The notes beneath the pieces were generated by a model, which saw nothing but the letters and a program-made list of their open reading frames with translations, was not told the DNA's origin and ran no database searches. Positions 53,439-63,626 of a stretch of DNA of 64,000 nucleotides are shown one piece after another. The stretch comes from an uncultured Bdellovibrionales bacterium (GTDB taxonomy: Bacteria > Bdellovibrionota > FAC87 > UBA2466): positions 1-64,000 of the forward strand of contig CALCZU010000024.1 of NCBI GenBank assembly GCA_937903155.1, in the 5' to 3' direction. Within the stretch, counting starts at the first letter, position 1. Each line of letters starts with the position of its first letter. The position numbers and the translations under genes were made by a program.

Positions 53439-56400
53439 ATGCTGTACTTTTTTTACATTTTTGTTTTCCTTTTTAATTCGAGCGTTCTGTTCGCCGAAGG
53501 TTATGGAAACTATGAATTTCAAAACGACTCCCATCTTGTTGTCAGGGCCGCCGCGGTAAAAGACTCTTCTGAGACCAATTTTATTGTCGTCGGCCGAATG
53601 TGGACCGGTGTAAATTACATGGCCTATATTGCCTCTCTCGACAATGCGACGGGAGCGGTCAATCAAAATTTTTTAGGAACCTCCAATTCCTCTCCCGGTC
53701 GTAAGCTCATCGACTTCGCGGGGGCCACTGCGGATAATCTTTGCAATGCTGTGACTTATGCCTACGACGGTTACGTTGCTGCCTGCCGCTCGCTAAAATC
53801 CAATGGCTACTACGATATTTATTTGATCAAATTTGACTCGAATGGAAATTTGGATTCCAGTTTCGGAACAAACGGCATTGTTACGACGGGAATCGGGGGC
53901 TCGTCGGCGAATGGCCAGGCTTTTATTCGATCGATCACTTACAATGCGAATGCCAATAGCGGCGCTAGTCATAATGGAGTCGTAACCATCGCCGGTGCTG
54001 TCGGCGCTATCGGAGCTCTTCACCCCTACATCGCAAGCTTTGATCAGCAAACCGGATCTCAATACGGATCGACTGTCAAAGAAACCGGAATCACGGGTAC
54101 AGCCGTTTCCGTCGAATATAATTCAAGTGCTGGCTACTATTACATGGCAAGTACGGATACCAGCGCCACCCGCCATATCTATTTACATCGATACAATGAC
54201 GATCTCACGGCTTCGAGTTCTCCATGGGGAACGGCTTTAGATTTGTCTCTCTCGGGAGCTGGCACAGAATCCGTGCCGTCTTCGCTGACCGTAATCGGTT
54301 CAAATATTATTATCGCCGGATCGAATAAGGTCGCGTCGAATACTCCTCCTTGGCGTTGCATGGTCGTCTCCGTCGTTAAAGCAACGCGAGCATTGAACAC
54401 TTCGTTCGGAGTTGTTTCGGGAGGTTCCAATAATCAAGGGGTCACTCTTTTCAGAGAGAACGCCACGCGTGACTGTATTTTAAACGCTGTCGCATCTCCG
54501 CCCTCCGGCAGCGATATTCTCGTCGTAGGGACAGCCTATAATGGATCCAACTACGATTATATGGTTGGAAAAATGGATAATACGGGAGCACTCGACCCTG
54601 GCTTTAATTCCACTGGATATCACATGTTGTCGGGGGGGCCTGCCGACGATGTTTTAAATTTCGCGCTCTATTTGGAAGGGAGCACTTCAAATCTTTATTC
54701 CGGTGGAAGAGCTCAAGATCAACGTTTGTTCAACGGCATTACCGTCAATAAAACGAGCACGACGAGTGGAACGTTTACTTTAGAAACGAACCGGTGGACT
54801 GCAACCACAACGACCGGAGCTCCTTCCCCTCGCTATTACACTAAAGCCGTTTGGACGGGCACTCATATGATTGTGTGGGGGGGAGCCTCGGGTACGAATT
54901 TAAACAGCGGAGGAAAATACGATCCGATTGCAAATAGTTGGTCGAGCACCTCTACGAACGGAGCACCATCAATTCGCTCCGGTCATACGGCGATTTGGAC
55001 CGGGAGTAAGATGGTGATTTGGGGAGGCTATAACGGCGGTTCGGGTTTCGCAACGGGCGGCCAGTATGATCCTTCGGGAAATAGTTGGACTGCCACCAAC
55101 ACTTCAGGAGCGCCGGCCGGGCGCCTCAATCATTCAGCGATTTGGACGGGTACCAAAATGATTGTTTGGGGAGGAAGCGCGGGAAACTCAGGAGGTCAAT
55201 ACGACCCGTCTGGAAATAGTTGGTCTGCGACGACAACCGCGGGAGCACCCATTGGGCGTACCCATCACAGTGCTGTTTGGACAGCTTCAAAAATGATCGT
55301 TTGGGGAGGGATCGGCGTCACCAATACGGGGGGAGTTTATGATCCAACTGCAAACACGTGGACCTCGACTCCCACGCTCAACGCCCCCTCACCTCGTTAC
55401 CAGCATATAGCGGTGGGGACCGGCAAAAGAATGCTCGTTTGGGGAGGCGTTTCAGCCACCTCTTTCAATACGGGTGCGCAATATGATCTGACTGCGAATG
55501 CCTGGTACACAATATCGACAAACGGAGCGCCAAGTGCACGCTATTCTCACGCTAGTGTGTGGACTGGCTCAAAGCTAATCGTTTGGGGGGGCGTAAATTC
55601 CGAGGGAGGTGTTTCGAATTTCGGGGGCCAATACGACAGTAATACGGATAGTTGGACCGCAATCACAACGCTCGGGGCACCCAGCAGCAAGATTACACCT
55701 CATCTGTTATGGACGGGTTCTAAAGTCATTGTCTGGGGTGGGAGTAACAGCAATACCGGAGGGCTTTATTACCCCGGGACCTTAAACGCCACGGCAAATC
55801 CTGCTCCAGTCGTGAGCTTTGAATCCAGTTCTGCAGCTGGAATAAATTCTTCAGGGACGCTGACCGTGAGCTTTAGTGTGACAGAGGCCAACTTTGTTTC
55901 TCTTACGGCGGGCGATATCAATTTTAATACCGTGAGCGGAAATCCCTCGTGCACGAAAACGCTGACTAGTAGTTCGCCGAGTCGCATTGTCTTTACGCTC
56001 TCAAGTTGTACCGGTGCCGGCGCTTTTACAACGAGTATCGCGGCTGGAGTGGCACAAGATCTTTTTGCAAACACTTCAGCCCTATCGGACGATTCTGCTA
56101 CGTTTACTCTGGAAAATACCAAACCGACGATTGCTTTTGCCACCCCTTCTAGCACCGGCCCGATTAACAGCGTTTCAACGACTGCAATCGACGTCACATT
56201 TTCGGAGTCTTTAGATGTTCTGCATTATTTGCAAAGTTCAGGAGTGACCGTCACGACTGCCTCAGGCAATGCAACATGCTTAGTATCTGTGACGTCTGAT
56301 GCTTCGAATGCGACGATTACTCTTAGCGGTTGTTCAGGCGATGGCAGTGTGACCGTGCATGTGAATGCGGGTGCCATAGCGGATCCGTCAGGTAACACGA

Positions 56401-58076
56401 ATGATCAAACGTCTGAAAATCCCGACCCGATTCTGATTAGCGCTACGCCGCCTCTCATCAATTTCGGAAGTGTTTCCAATAATCATATCAATTCGTCAGG
56501 GACTTCCAATATTCCCATTACCTATTCCAAGGGCTTAGGCGTGGATACCTTAACTGCCATGGAGGTTACATTGACGACCGTTTCCGGGACGGTTTCCTGT
56601 AGCCTTGCACTGAACTATTCCGACGACTCAGGTGCGGAAGTCTCTGCCAGTATGTGTACGGGTGACGGAACCTTTACTATCCATGTGAACGCAGGGGCCG
56701 TTGTCGCTTTGGATGGAAATCCCAACGCCCAATCATCTGAAAGCATTCTCATTACCGTCGACAACACTGCACCCTCATTCGTCATCGGTACTCCCACACC
56801 GAACACCGTAGACTCCACCCAATCTGCCTTTTTTGCGCTGACATTTTCTGAAAGCGCCAGTACGGGTTCTTTTGATAACAGCCGTATTGCGACGAGTGTG
56901 ACGGGAGACGCAAGTTGCTCGGCGGGTGTCACTCACAACTCCTCGACGGATTCCACGGTCACCTTTTCCAGTTGTACTGGCAATGGGACCGTTAGTTTCC
57001 ACGTCAGCTCGGGAGCCATTTCTGATATTGCAGGAAATGTCAGCGGGGATAGCAGTGAGAGCAGTTCCTTTGCGGTCACAAACGTAAACCCTAGTCCGAC
57101 TCCGGTCGTGTCTCTCGGATCTCCGTCAACCAGCCCCATGAATTCGGTGGGAACTTCCGATATTGCGGTCACCTACTCTGAGACGCTCGGAGGTGATATA
57201 TTACAATCCAGCGACGTGACGCTGACTCAAACCGGGACAGTCAGCTGTAGCGTCGCGGTCACCTCCACGAGCTCGTCGGGTGCCACGATATCGATAACAA
57301 GTTGTACGGGAGATGGAACCGTTTCTGCGCATGTAAACGGATCTTCAGTCGCTAACATTGCCGGTGTTTACAATGACCCGTCCGCCGAGAGTGCTTCCAT
57401 TACAATTGATAATGCAGGTCCTACGGCATCGCTAGTGGTCGTGGGTCCAACACCACTCCCGCAAGCGACGATGACAAGCGCTGGTACGGGAACGATTGCA
57501 GTGAATTACTCAGAGACTCTGGGAACACACGTCTTAACTGATTCCGATATCACGACTTCGCTAACGGGAACGGCCTCTTGTAGCGCCGTCACGGTCGATT
57601 CGAGCAATACCTCGGGAGCCGCTATCAATTTGTCGAGCTGCACAGGGGATGGAACCATCACTCTGCATATTAATTCTGGGACGATCAACGACGCTCTCGG
57701 AAACACAGGGTCTCAGTCCGCAGAAAGTAGCCCTATCACAATCGACAACACCGGACCTGTCGTTAACTTCGGTTCTCCTACAGCGGGTTCAATCGATGTG
57801 AATGGAAGCACGACTATTAGTCTCACCTATTCCGAATCGTTGGGAGGAGGAACCTCTCTAGATAACGGCGAGGTTTCTACCCAATACACGGGAAGCGCTG
57901 CTTGTTCGAGTGTGGCTGTCTCAAACTCGACGTCAAGCGGGGCTGAGGTCACTCTCTCGGGTTGTTCGGGGAACGGCACGGTGAGTATCTCTGTGAATGC
58001 CGCTTCCTTTGTTGACTCTTGGGGGAATTTAAACGCCGGCTCAGGCAGCAGTTCGAGCGTTGACGTTATTAATTAG
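53439..58076 (+). CDS. Giant secreted delta-60/kelch/Ig-repeat protein (1545 aa)
   Basis: ATG 53439 gives a signal peptide (MLYFFYIFVFLFNSSVLFA); upstream in-frame starts to 53301 would add a long odd tail. Order: a delta-60-like region (about 25-440, FDSNGNLDSSFGTNGIV), then seven kelch repeats (about 450-780, each GAPSxRxxHxAVWTGSKMIV and WGG), then seven Ig-like repeats of about 95-110 residues (about 790-1545), each with a paired Cys and a CTGDGT-like loop. Seven kelch repeats fit one seven-bladed propeller. The protein ends with the last Ig-like unit, with no anchor or sorting motif visible. Likely surface adhesion or recognition. Confidence 0.85.
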   Translation: MLYFFYIFVFLFNSSVLFAEGYGNYEFQNDSHLVVRAAAVKDSSETNFIVVGRMWTGVNYMAYIASLDNATGAVNQNFLGTSNSSPGRKLIDFAGATADNLCNAVTYAYDGYVAACRSLKSNGYYDIYLIKFDSNGNLDSSFGTNGIVTTGIGGSSANGQAFIRSITYNANANSGASHNGVVTIAGAVGAIGALHPYIASFDQQTGSQYGSTVKETGITGTAVSVEYNSSAGYYYMASTDTSATRHIYLHRYNDDLTASSSPWGTALDLSLSGAGTESVPSSLTVIGSNIIIAGSNKVASNTPPWRCMVVSVVKATRALNTSFGVVSGGSNNQGVTLFRENATRDCILNAVASPPSGSDILVVGTAYNGSNYDYMVGKMDNTGALDPGFNSTGYHMLSGGPADDVLNFALYLEGSTSNLYSGGRAQDQRLFNGITVNKTSTTSGTFTLETNRWTATTTTGAPSPRYYTKAVWTGTHMIVWGGASGTNLNSGGKYDPIANSWSSTSTNGAPSIRSGHTAIWTGSKMVIWGGYNGGSGFATGGQYDPSGNSWTATNTSGAPAGRLNHSAIWTGTKMIVWGGSAGNSGGQYDPSGNSWSATTTAGAPIGRTHHSAVWTASKMIVWGGIGVTNTGGVYDPTANTWTSTPTLNAPSPRYQHIAVGTGKRMLVWGGVSATSFNTGAQYDLTANAWYTISTNGAPSARYSHASVWTGSKLIVWGGVNSEGGVSNFGGQYDSNTDSWTAITTLGAPSSKITPHLLWTGSKVIVWGGSNSNTGGLYYPGTLNATANPAPVVSFESSSAAGINSSGTLTVSFSVTEANFVSLTAGDINFNTVSGNPSCTKTLTSSSPSRIVFTLSSCTGAGAFTTSIAAGVAQDLFANTSALSDDSATFTLENTKPTIAFATPSSTGPINSVSTTAIDVTFSESLDVLHYLQSSGVTVTTASGNATCLVSVTSDASNATITLSGCSGDGSVTVHVNAGAIADPSGNTNDQTSENPDPILISATPPLINFGSVSNNHINSSGTSNIPITYSKGLGVDTLTAMEVTLTTVSGTVSCSLALNYSDDSGAEVSASMCTGDGTFTIHVNAGAVVALDGNPNAQSSESILITVDNTAPSFVIGTPTPNTVDSTQSAFFALTFSESASTGSFDNSRIATSVTGDASCSAGVTHNSSTDSTVTFSSCTGNGTVSFHVSSGAISDIAGNVSGDSSESSSFAVTNVNPSPTPVVSLGSPSTSPMNSVGTSDIAVTYSETLGGDILQSSDVTLTQTGTVSCSVAVTSTSSSGATISITSCTGDGTVSAHVNGSSVANIAGVYNDPSAESASITIDNAGPTASLVVVGPTPLPQATMTSAGTGTIAVNYSETLGTHVLTDSDITTSLTGTASCSAVTVDSSNTSGAAINLSSCTGDGTITLHINSGTINDALGNTGSQSAESSPITIDNTGPVVNFGSPTAGSIDVNGSTTISLTYSESLGGGTSLDNGEVSTQYTGSAACSSVAVSNSTSSGAEVTLSGCSGNGTVSISVNAASFVDSWGNLNAGSGSSSSVDVIN

Positions 58077-58129
58077 CAGGAGTGTCTACGATTGGACGAC
58101 AGCGCGACTTATTGTTAGGTTAGGAAACG

Positions 58130-58486
58130 ATGACAAAACCTGCTCACTGCCCCAAATGCAACTCTGAACATATTTACTCCGATGGAACTCTTTGGAACTG
58201 CCCTGAATGTTCCTATGAATGGAGTGGATATGAGTCAAAAAACACCGAGGAGAGTGCGCTCAAAGAGGCAGGCGTCAGGGACGCGAATGGAAATTTGCTT
58301 GTAACGGGAGACTCCATCACCGTAATCAAAGACCTCAAAGTGAAAGGTTCTAGTTCCGTTGTAAAGGTCGGGATGAAAATCAAAAACATTCGTGTTATTG
58401 AAAGTGAAGACGGTCACAATATCGCCTGTAAGATCGACGGCGTCGGTGCAATCAATTTGAAATCCGAATTCGTCAAGAAAGTCTAA
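58130..58486 (+). CDS. phnA: PhnA/YjdM-family protein with zinc ribbon
   Basis: A complete PhnA-family protein: N-terminal zinc ribbon CPKCN and CPECS (two CxxC pairs), then the conserved C-terminal barrel with GDSITVIKDLKVKGSSSVVK and IDGVGAINLKSEFVKK. The name comes from a locus linked to phosphonate use, but in most bacteria the role is unclear. Cytoplasmic. Length 118 is standard. No phosphonate genes are nearby. Confidence 0.95.
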   Translation: MTKPAHCPKCNSEHIYSDGTLWNCPECSYEWSGYESKNTEESALKEAGVRDANGNLLVTGDSITVIKDLKVKGSSSVVKVGMKIKNIRVIESEDGHNIACKIDGVGAINLKSEFVKKV

Positions 58487-58510
58487 GAGTGTTGAGATCT
58501 TCTTTGTAGA

Positions 58511-58532
58511 CAAAAACGGAAATCGTCCGTTT
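58511..58532 (-). terminator. Possible terminator for the 58545 gene
   Basis: A perfect 7-bp stem (aaacgga with tccgttt, 5-base loop) lies between phnA and the convergent gene. Read on the minus strand it is followed by T-rich sequence, so it fits termination of leftward transcription. Confidence 0.45.
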
Positions 58533-58544
58533 ACTTCCCATGGT

Positions 58545-58892
58545 TTAATTGTTTGTTTTGAAAATCGGGCTGCAGGAGATAGAGACCCCTTTGAGTTTAC
58601 TCAGAGGAAATAATTGCTTTTCGGCGGCTTCTCTCATTGCAGCTTGCGAAGGATTTTGCGTTGCAATGGAAAAAAACCATTCTCTTTCGACTTCACTGGG
58701 TTCAGACCGAAGCGTTAGTACGCCTTGAGTGACAGCCTTATAAACTTCATCATATGTTTTCTTCCCTTGCTCTTTTTCGACTCTAATTTGATATTTCCCT
58801 ACAGCGAAAACGCCCGGAAAACTCCAGCAATTTGGCACGTCCGCAAAAGCGTTTGCCGATATTCCCATTAAAACAGAAATCAACAATTTCAT
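58545..58892 (-). CDS. Small secreted protein, unknown (115 aa)
   Basis: The signal peptide is MKLLISVLMGISANAFA. The mature part of about 98 residues has two Cys (PNCWSF, ISCSPIF) that could form one disulfide. No family recognised. It is convergent with phnA. Confidence 0.7.
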   Translation of the reverse strand: MKLLISVLMGISANAFADVPNCWSFPGVFAVGKYQIRVEKEQGKKTYDEVYKAVTQGVLTLRSEPSEVEREWFFSIATQNPSQAAMREAAEKQLFPLSKLKGVSISCSPIFKTNN

Positions 58893-59100
58893 TTTTACTC
58901 CTTGTAGAGAAAGTAATGTAACGGAGAGTTTTAGTGTGACTATTATTTTTTAGTACAATTTCGACCGAATCATTGCACATTAACCGAAAACGTGAACTGA
59001 CACCTGTGTTCGGCAACAACCGATGGGGATGATTTACAGGAACATCTCATTGTTAATGAATAGAGTGATCATTCAGTGGGATTTTCAGCAATCGCAAAGG

Positions 59101-60282
59101 TTACGGTCTTTCCTCTCTGACTAAACGAAATCCGGCTTCTCGTAGACTATCGGACCATGAGGCGACCTGCCGTTCCCGACCCATCGTCACATCTCTTTCG
59201 AACCAAGAGCCTCCTCGCAGGACACGGGCGGCGTGGGGATTTCCCGGCTGACTGAAATCGCTTGTCGCCTCTAGCACCTGACCCTGCATATCGAAAAATC
59301 CCCAGGAGTTTGGCTTTTTCGTTGCCACCCTTTGAGTTCTTCTCTCCATTTCTGGCTTATAACGACCTCCAAACCAAGCATAATCCGCCAATTCCTCTGG
59401 AGTTCTTGCGGGAGACGACGCAGTCGTCATGCCGGCACGGGCCGCGTATTCCCATTCAAACTCCGTCGGCAAACGATATTCCCAATACTTTTCAGAAAAG
59501 TTCGATTTTGTATTTTCAGGATCGCTTTCTAGCCAAGTCTTCAGTCTCGCTTCCCAATCTTTCTTTTGTTCGGCATTCTCCCTGGCGATAAATTTCTCTG
59601 CCTCTTGGATAACGATTGAATCGACCGGCCTATGCAGAGCGACCAATTTTCCGTTGATACTGATAAATCCATTTTGCGTAAAACGAGACGGATTTGTTTC
59701 CATCCTCAGCGTATACTGCAACTGAGTGACTGGAATCTCTCCCATCCAGACGCCATCCCCGATCGTGCCGCCCCCGCCACGTCGGAGATTAATTTCTCCG
59801 GGGGGTAATTTTATAAAATGCCCTTCTGCTACCAGCTGATTTCCCCCAACTTCAAGCGAACCGATCCCATCGGAAGTTTCGGTGAGGGGGAGAGGGGAAA
59901 TCATACGCGAAGTTCGAATTTCAGGATTCCAGGGGGGAAAAGGACTGACTCCGCCTCTAGGAATAGCCGCTTCGATGGAAGGGTCTTCGCGGTCCGCTAG
60001 GAATTCTCGCAAACGTTGTATTTCTTGAGCGTTAGCTTGCGAGTTTCTTTCTAACTCGTCTAACTTTATCAGGACTGGAATAAGGTCACCCGTCTCGCTC
60101 GGATACCGGTTATTGCCATCGAAGTGCCCTAATTGAACGTAGTCCGCAAAGGCCTGCAATATCGAATCATCGCGAGAATGATAAGACATGGTTTTCAAAA
60201 AGTTAACGCATGGAAAGTAGGCAAGACAAGGGCTCCCAGTGAAGGACCAAATTGCAATCAACGGTAAAAGGACTCGTTTCAT
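59101..60282 (-). CDS. Exported SUMF1/FGE-fold protein lacking the active-site cysteines
   Basis: Signal peptide to about residue 21 (MKRVLLPLIAIWSFTGSPCLA). The N-terminal third has a helical, partly coiled-coil stretch. From about residue 165 (FIKLPPGEINLR) the SUMF1 domain is clear: EIPVTQLQY, YWEYRLPTEFEWEYAARAG, PNSWGFFDMQGQVLEAT and VLRGGSWFERD, then AGFRLVRE. No Cys occurs in the domain, so it cannot make formylglycine from Cys as true FGE does. The fold is also used by iron enzymes and by binding proteins; here the role is unknown. Confidence 0.88.
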   Translation of the reverse strand: MKRVLLPLIAIWSFTGSPCLAYFPCVNFLKTMSYHSRDDSILQAFADYVQLGHFDGNNRYPSETGDLIPVLIKLDELERNSQANAQEIQRLREFLADREDPSIEAAIPRGGVSPFPPWNPEIRTSRMISPLPLTETSDGIGSLEVGGNQLVAEGHFIKLPPGEINLRRGGGGTIGDGVWMGEIPVTQLQYTLRMETNPSRFTQNGFISINGKLVALHRPVDSIVIQEAEKFIARENAEQKKDWEARLKTWLESDPENTKSNFSEKYWEYRLPTEFEWEYAARAGMTTASSPARTPEELADYAWFGGRYKPEMERRTQRVATKKPNSWGFFDMQGQVLEATSDFSQPGNPHAARVLRGGSWFERDVTMGRERQVASWSDSLREAGFRLVREERP

Positions 60283-60330
60283 GTTCTTGCTCGTTTCATT
60301 ACGCCCTTATTCCACATTTTTAAGAAAATT

Positions 60331-61182
60331 TCATTTTTCCGGGGGAAGCATTGTTAATACGGCAGAAATCGAGTGCAGTCCGCTCTGAAGGGGAGAATTC
60401 AGGTCGTTCCAAGAGTTCGTCGTGGGAGTGTAGCTACTGCAATCCTTATACGCTAAGGCGCCATCGTAACCACCGCAGAGTAACAGGCCGACAGCACCCA
60501 AGCCGGGATAAGTTTTCCAATTATTGGCAGAGGCGTCGTACACATTCACATCGTCGAGTTGGTTACTTCCATCGTAGCCGCCATAAATGACCTTGGTCGT
60601 TCCGGTCCAAATCGCGGTGTGGGAAGTTAGTTCTGGAATGCTTGTCACATCGATAGGGTTCCATCTATCGTCATCTATGTCATAACTTGCTCCCGATCCT
60701 AGGGCAGGGACGCTCCCCGTCCCGCCGTACACAATCATTTTAGAACTTGTCCAAATACTGGTATGGTTAGCCCTCGGCTCCGGAGCCGTGGTCAAGTCGG
60801 TCGCTCGCCAGCTGTCTAAAACAGGATCGTAAATAAATCCATCGTTATAAAAAATGCCCCACCTTTAGTCCCTCCAAATGTAATCATTCTCGGACCCGGT
60901 CCAAACGGAAGTGGGATAACCGCGAGCGAGGGGAGCGTTGAGAGTTGCAATCGAGCTCCATGAATCGTTGCGAACGTCGTAAATGCGTCCGGTGTTTAAC
61001 GCAGCCGTCGAGTCGTATCCTCCAAAGACAATCATTTTTGAGCCTGTCCAAACGGCAGTTTGACCGTATCGAGGGCTGGGCGCGCCTAGACTCTTGGTCG
61101 CAGTCCAACTGCCGTAAGTATAAAAGCGGTGACTGCAACCAAACTCAAGAAAACAGCGATGTATTTGAAAACACCCATCCAC
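60331..61182 (-). pseudogene. Frameshifted kelch-repeat gene fragment
   Basis: Read leftward, the first frame gives kelch units (GAPSPRYGQTAVWTGSKMIV, then FGGYD) to about 60890, where an extra G shifts the frame (SENDYIWRD instead of S-RMITFGG). A second shift near 60845 fits loss of one T in a T-run, after which FIYDPVLDSW leads into the intact last frame (60795 to 60331). Five or so blades are traceable, and one has an internal deletion (GAVGLLLCGGYD). No signal peptide or plausible start is present at the right end. It closely resembles the kelch blades of the 53439 gene, so it is likely a decayed copy. Confidence 0.75.
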
Positions 61183-61320
61183 TCTCTGTTTCGGTGCAAA
61201 AGGAGCGGTGCAAGAGAGATGAAAATTGAATCAATTTCCCAAGAAAAATGTAGAAATCTTCACAAAGAAAAAGATGCTTTGTGTAGGAATTCGCTCAATT
61301 TTTTTATCGTTAGTTCGTGT

Positions 61321-61731
61321 TTACGGAGGCGGAATCTTGAAGGTATTCAGTTCGCAAAGAACTTGAGTCTCGGGAACCACGATCTCCTTGCCTTTTTTCA
61401 GCAGCGATACTTTTTGAGTATAAGTTGTCAGGATTCGGTTATTCTTTTCCACTTTGCTTACGACCTGATAAGACGCTGGATCCCAATGAGGCGCGATTGG
61501 GGGCGGTTCGACTCCAAGACCATTGAGGATCACGTTTTCTGTGATGATTGTACCGTTAAGTCTCCAAGTCTCTCTTCCGACTTCCATTCCAACGGGAGGA
61601 GGAGCGCCACCTTCGTAGTTCTTGGAACGATAGGTGAGAGTGGCTTCAGCATTTGAGCAGGCGACAGTGCTTGCCCAGCTCGTTATACAGACGCCAAAAA
61701 TTGCAATTGAAAGAAAGGTTAAGCGAATCAT
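61321..61731 (-). CDS. Small secreted protein, unknown (136 aa)
   Basis: ATG 61731 has a strong AAGGAG-like site and opens a signal peptide (MIRLTFLSIAIFGVCITSWA). The mature part contains a Pro-rich segment (GGAPPPVGMEVG, GVEPPPIAPHWD) and two Cys. No family recognised. Confidence 0.72.
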   Translation of the reverse strand: MIRLTFLSIAIFGVCITSWASTVACSNAEATLTYRSKNYEGGAPPPVGMEVGRETWRLNGTIITENVILNGLGVEPPPIAPHWDPASYQVVSKVEKNNRILTTYTQKVSLLKKGKEIVVPETQVLCELNTFKIPPP

Positions 61732-61938
61732 TTTTGCTCCTTGATTAGACTCTCTTCGATTATTTCGCTTCATCCTTTCCACCCCGTCAAGTGCTCAAGT
61801 GTCGCGAGCTAAAAGGTGATTTTTTCCGCAGTTTGTTTTTCCTTTGGCGCTCGTTCGCTGTTTTGATTTGAATTCGTACTCCAATATTGTTATTCGACCC
61901 AGTAACGTCGATTCACTGGTAATTTGAGGAGTTCGCCC

Positions 61939-62724
61939 ATGAATGGAAACCATTTTATAGTTTTATCGTTTTTTCTCTCTGCATTCATAATCTCTTGCCA
62001 AAAAATCGCGCCGAACGATACGCAACGTTCGAGCGACGGTAAAACCTACAGCAATATTTTATTGAAAGATACCCACGAGGCTACGGAGTCTGTGATTTGC
62101 AAAGTCGGAACAAAAATCGTTTTGGTATCTTGTGATTTAGGAACACCACGAGAAAAGGTGAATTGCGAAAAATCTAATTCGGCATGCAGAACCCAAATTG
62201 CAAGTATGGATGAGAAGCGTTTTTACGAAAGTTTCGAGACGCTCGATACCGGCAAATATCCCAAAACTAAAGCCTCTCTCAAGGACATCGAAGGCAGTCT
62301 AGCAAATCCTGATTGTCCTAACGTCGATGAACTTTCTCGATGGAAAAGGAATCTTGAAGTAATATTGAGCATTCAAAGTCAAATTGAGGCAACGGAAACG
62401 AGCGGGCCTGTTTTTCAGGGAAAAGAAACATTTACCCTGATATCGAATATCTTTAAGAACGATTTGGTAAAGAAGAAAGATGACGATAGATTTAAATTTT
62501 ACGTATGTGAGCTTCCCTGCGAGTACACATACACTCGCTTAGAATATGATCCCCGACCCTCCGTCGTGCTCGATGGTTTGCGGATCAAAGGAACTGTGTA
62601 TGGGCACTCTCCGGAGAAAAGCTTAACCGATGCTTCCGCAAGAGAAAACGCGATCTCCGTTTGTCAAAGTTACAAAGAGGGGAAACCTAGCGGCCCGATG
62701 ATTTGCGAAATCTGGAAACGCTAG
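61939..62724 (+). CDS. Lipoprotein, unknown function
   Basis: ATG 61939 follows a GAGGAG site. The signal ends in the lipobox IISC (C20). The mature part (about 240 residues) has several Cys and is hydrophilic. No motif recognised. It lies 43 bases before the next secreted gene on the same strand. Confidence 0.75.
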   Translation: MNGNHFIVLSFFLSAFIISCQKIAPNDTQRSSDGKTYSNILLKDTHEATESVICKVGTKIVLVSCDLGTPREKVNCEKSNSACRTQIASMDEKRFYESFETLDTGKYPKTKASLKDIEGSLANPDCPNVDELSRWKRNLEVILSIQSQIEATETSGPVFQGKETFTLISNIFKNDLVKKKDDDRFKFYVCELPCEYTYTRLEYDPRPSVVLDGLRIKGTVYGHSPEKSLTDASARENAISVCQSYKEGKPSGPMICEIWKR

Positions 62725-62767
62725 ATGCGGGCGCCTGTGACCTAGCATTTAAAAGGTACTCAACGAT

Positions 62768-63517
62768 ATGTTAAAACTTGTTTTCCTATTCACAATGCTT
62801 TTCAATTCTGTTCAAGCCATGACTTGCGCTCCCAACCTCATCGGGCTTGCCGGTCGTCCCGTGAGGTTCGGCAAAACCACTCTTCCTTATGAATTAAAAA
62901 ATTGGGCAAACTGGTTTAGTCATACGGGGCTTCCCGTGTTAGTGACCTATGACCTGGGTGCCGGAACCGAAACCTTCCAAGGCACCGTAGAATTTGCAGA
63001 GTTTGAAGCAAAAACGACTACGAATACCGCAGTGACTGTCATCACAACGGTTCCGGCTTTAATTGGGGGGCAAATAGTGAATCAGAGCTTGCCTTCCACA
63101 CAAATGGTTCCTTTGACCACAACCGCCCGCGTGAAAATTCTGAAAGTGACAGCTAGCGACGGGCAAGTGAAAGAAATTCCGATTGGCGACGTGTCCCAGA
63201 TGTCCTTGGCAGATTCGACGGTTATGGTTGCCGCGCAGAAGCTTTCGTTGGGGCTTTTTATCAGTACGTTACTTGACGAAAAAGCGATTGGCGGCAAACC
63301 CTTTTTAACACAATTGCCGGCCGATAAAAGCTACCTGTCCTACGCTGTGGGCTACCAAAAAAGTGGGCAGGAGTTTCGCGCGCTCTTACTTTCGAAAAAC
63401 TCACTGAGTCCGAAAGTCGATTTCCTCGTCTTCGCTTCTGAGGACGATCACGAAGTCTTCGAGAACAAATCAATGGGTGATGCGATTTACGCAAAATATT
63501 TCACTAAAATTCGATAA
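62768..63517 (+). CDS. Secreted protein, unknown function
   Basis: The signal peptide is MLKLVFLFTMLFNSVQA. The mature part (about 230 residues) is beta-rich with Thr-rich stretches (TTNTAVTVITTVPA) and a single Cys. No family recognised. It probably shares a transcript with the lipoprotein upstream. Confidence 0.72.
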   Translation: MLKLVFLFTMLFNSVQAMTCAPNLIGLAGRPVRFGKTTLPYELKNWANWFSHTGLPVLVTYDLGAGTETFQGTVEFAEFEAKTTTNTAVTVITTVPALIGGQIVNQSLPSTQMVPLTTTARVKILKVTASDGQVKEIPIGDVSQMSLADSTVMVAAQKLSLGLFISTLLDEKAIGGKPFLTQLPADKSYLSYAVGYQKSGQEFRALLLSKNSLSPKVDFLVFASEDDHEVFENKSMGDAIYAKYFTKIR

Positions 63518-63626
63518 GGCCATCTATCGAGGTACGCGAAGTCCTGAATATCCGCTCATTGACAGTATTCCTCCAATCGATAAAGATTTTCATTTGTATC
63601 TGTAATCACGATGCAGTTAGGAAGAG

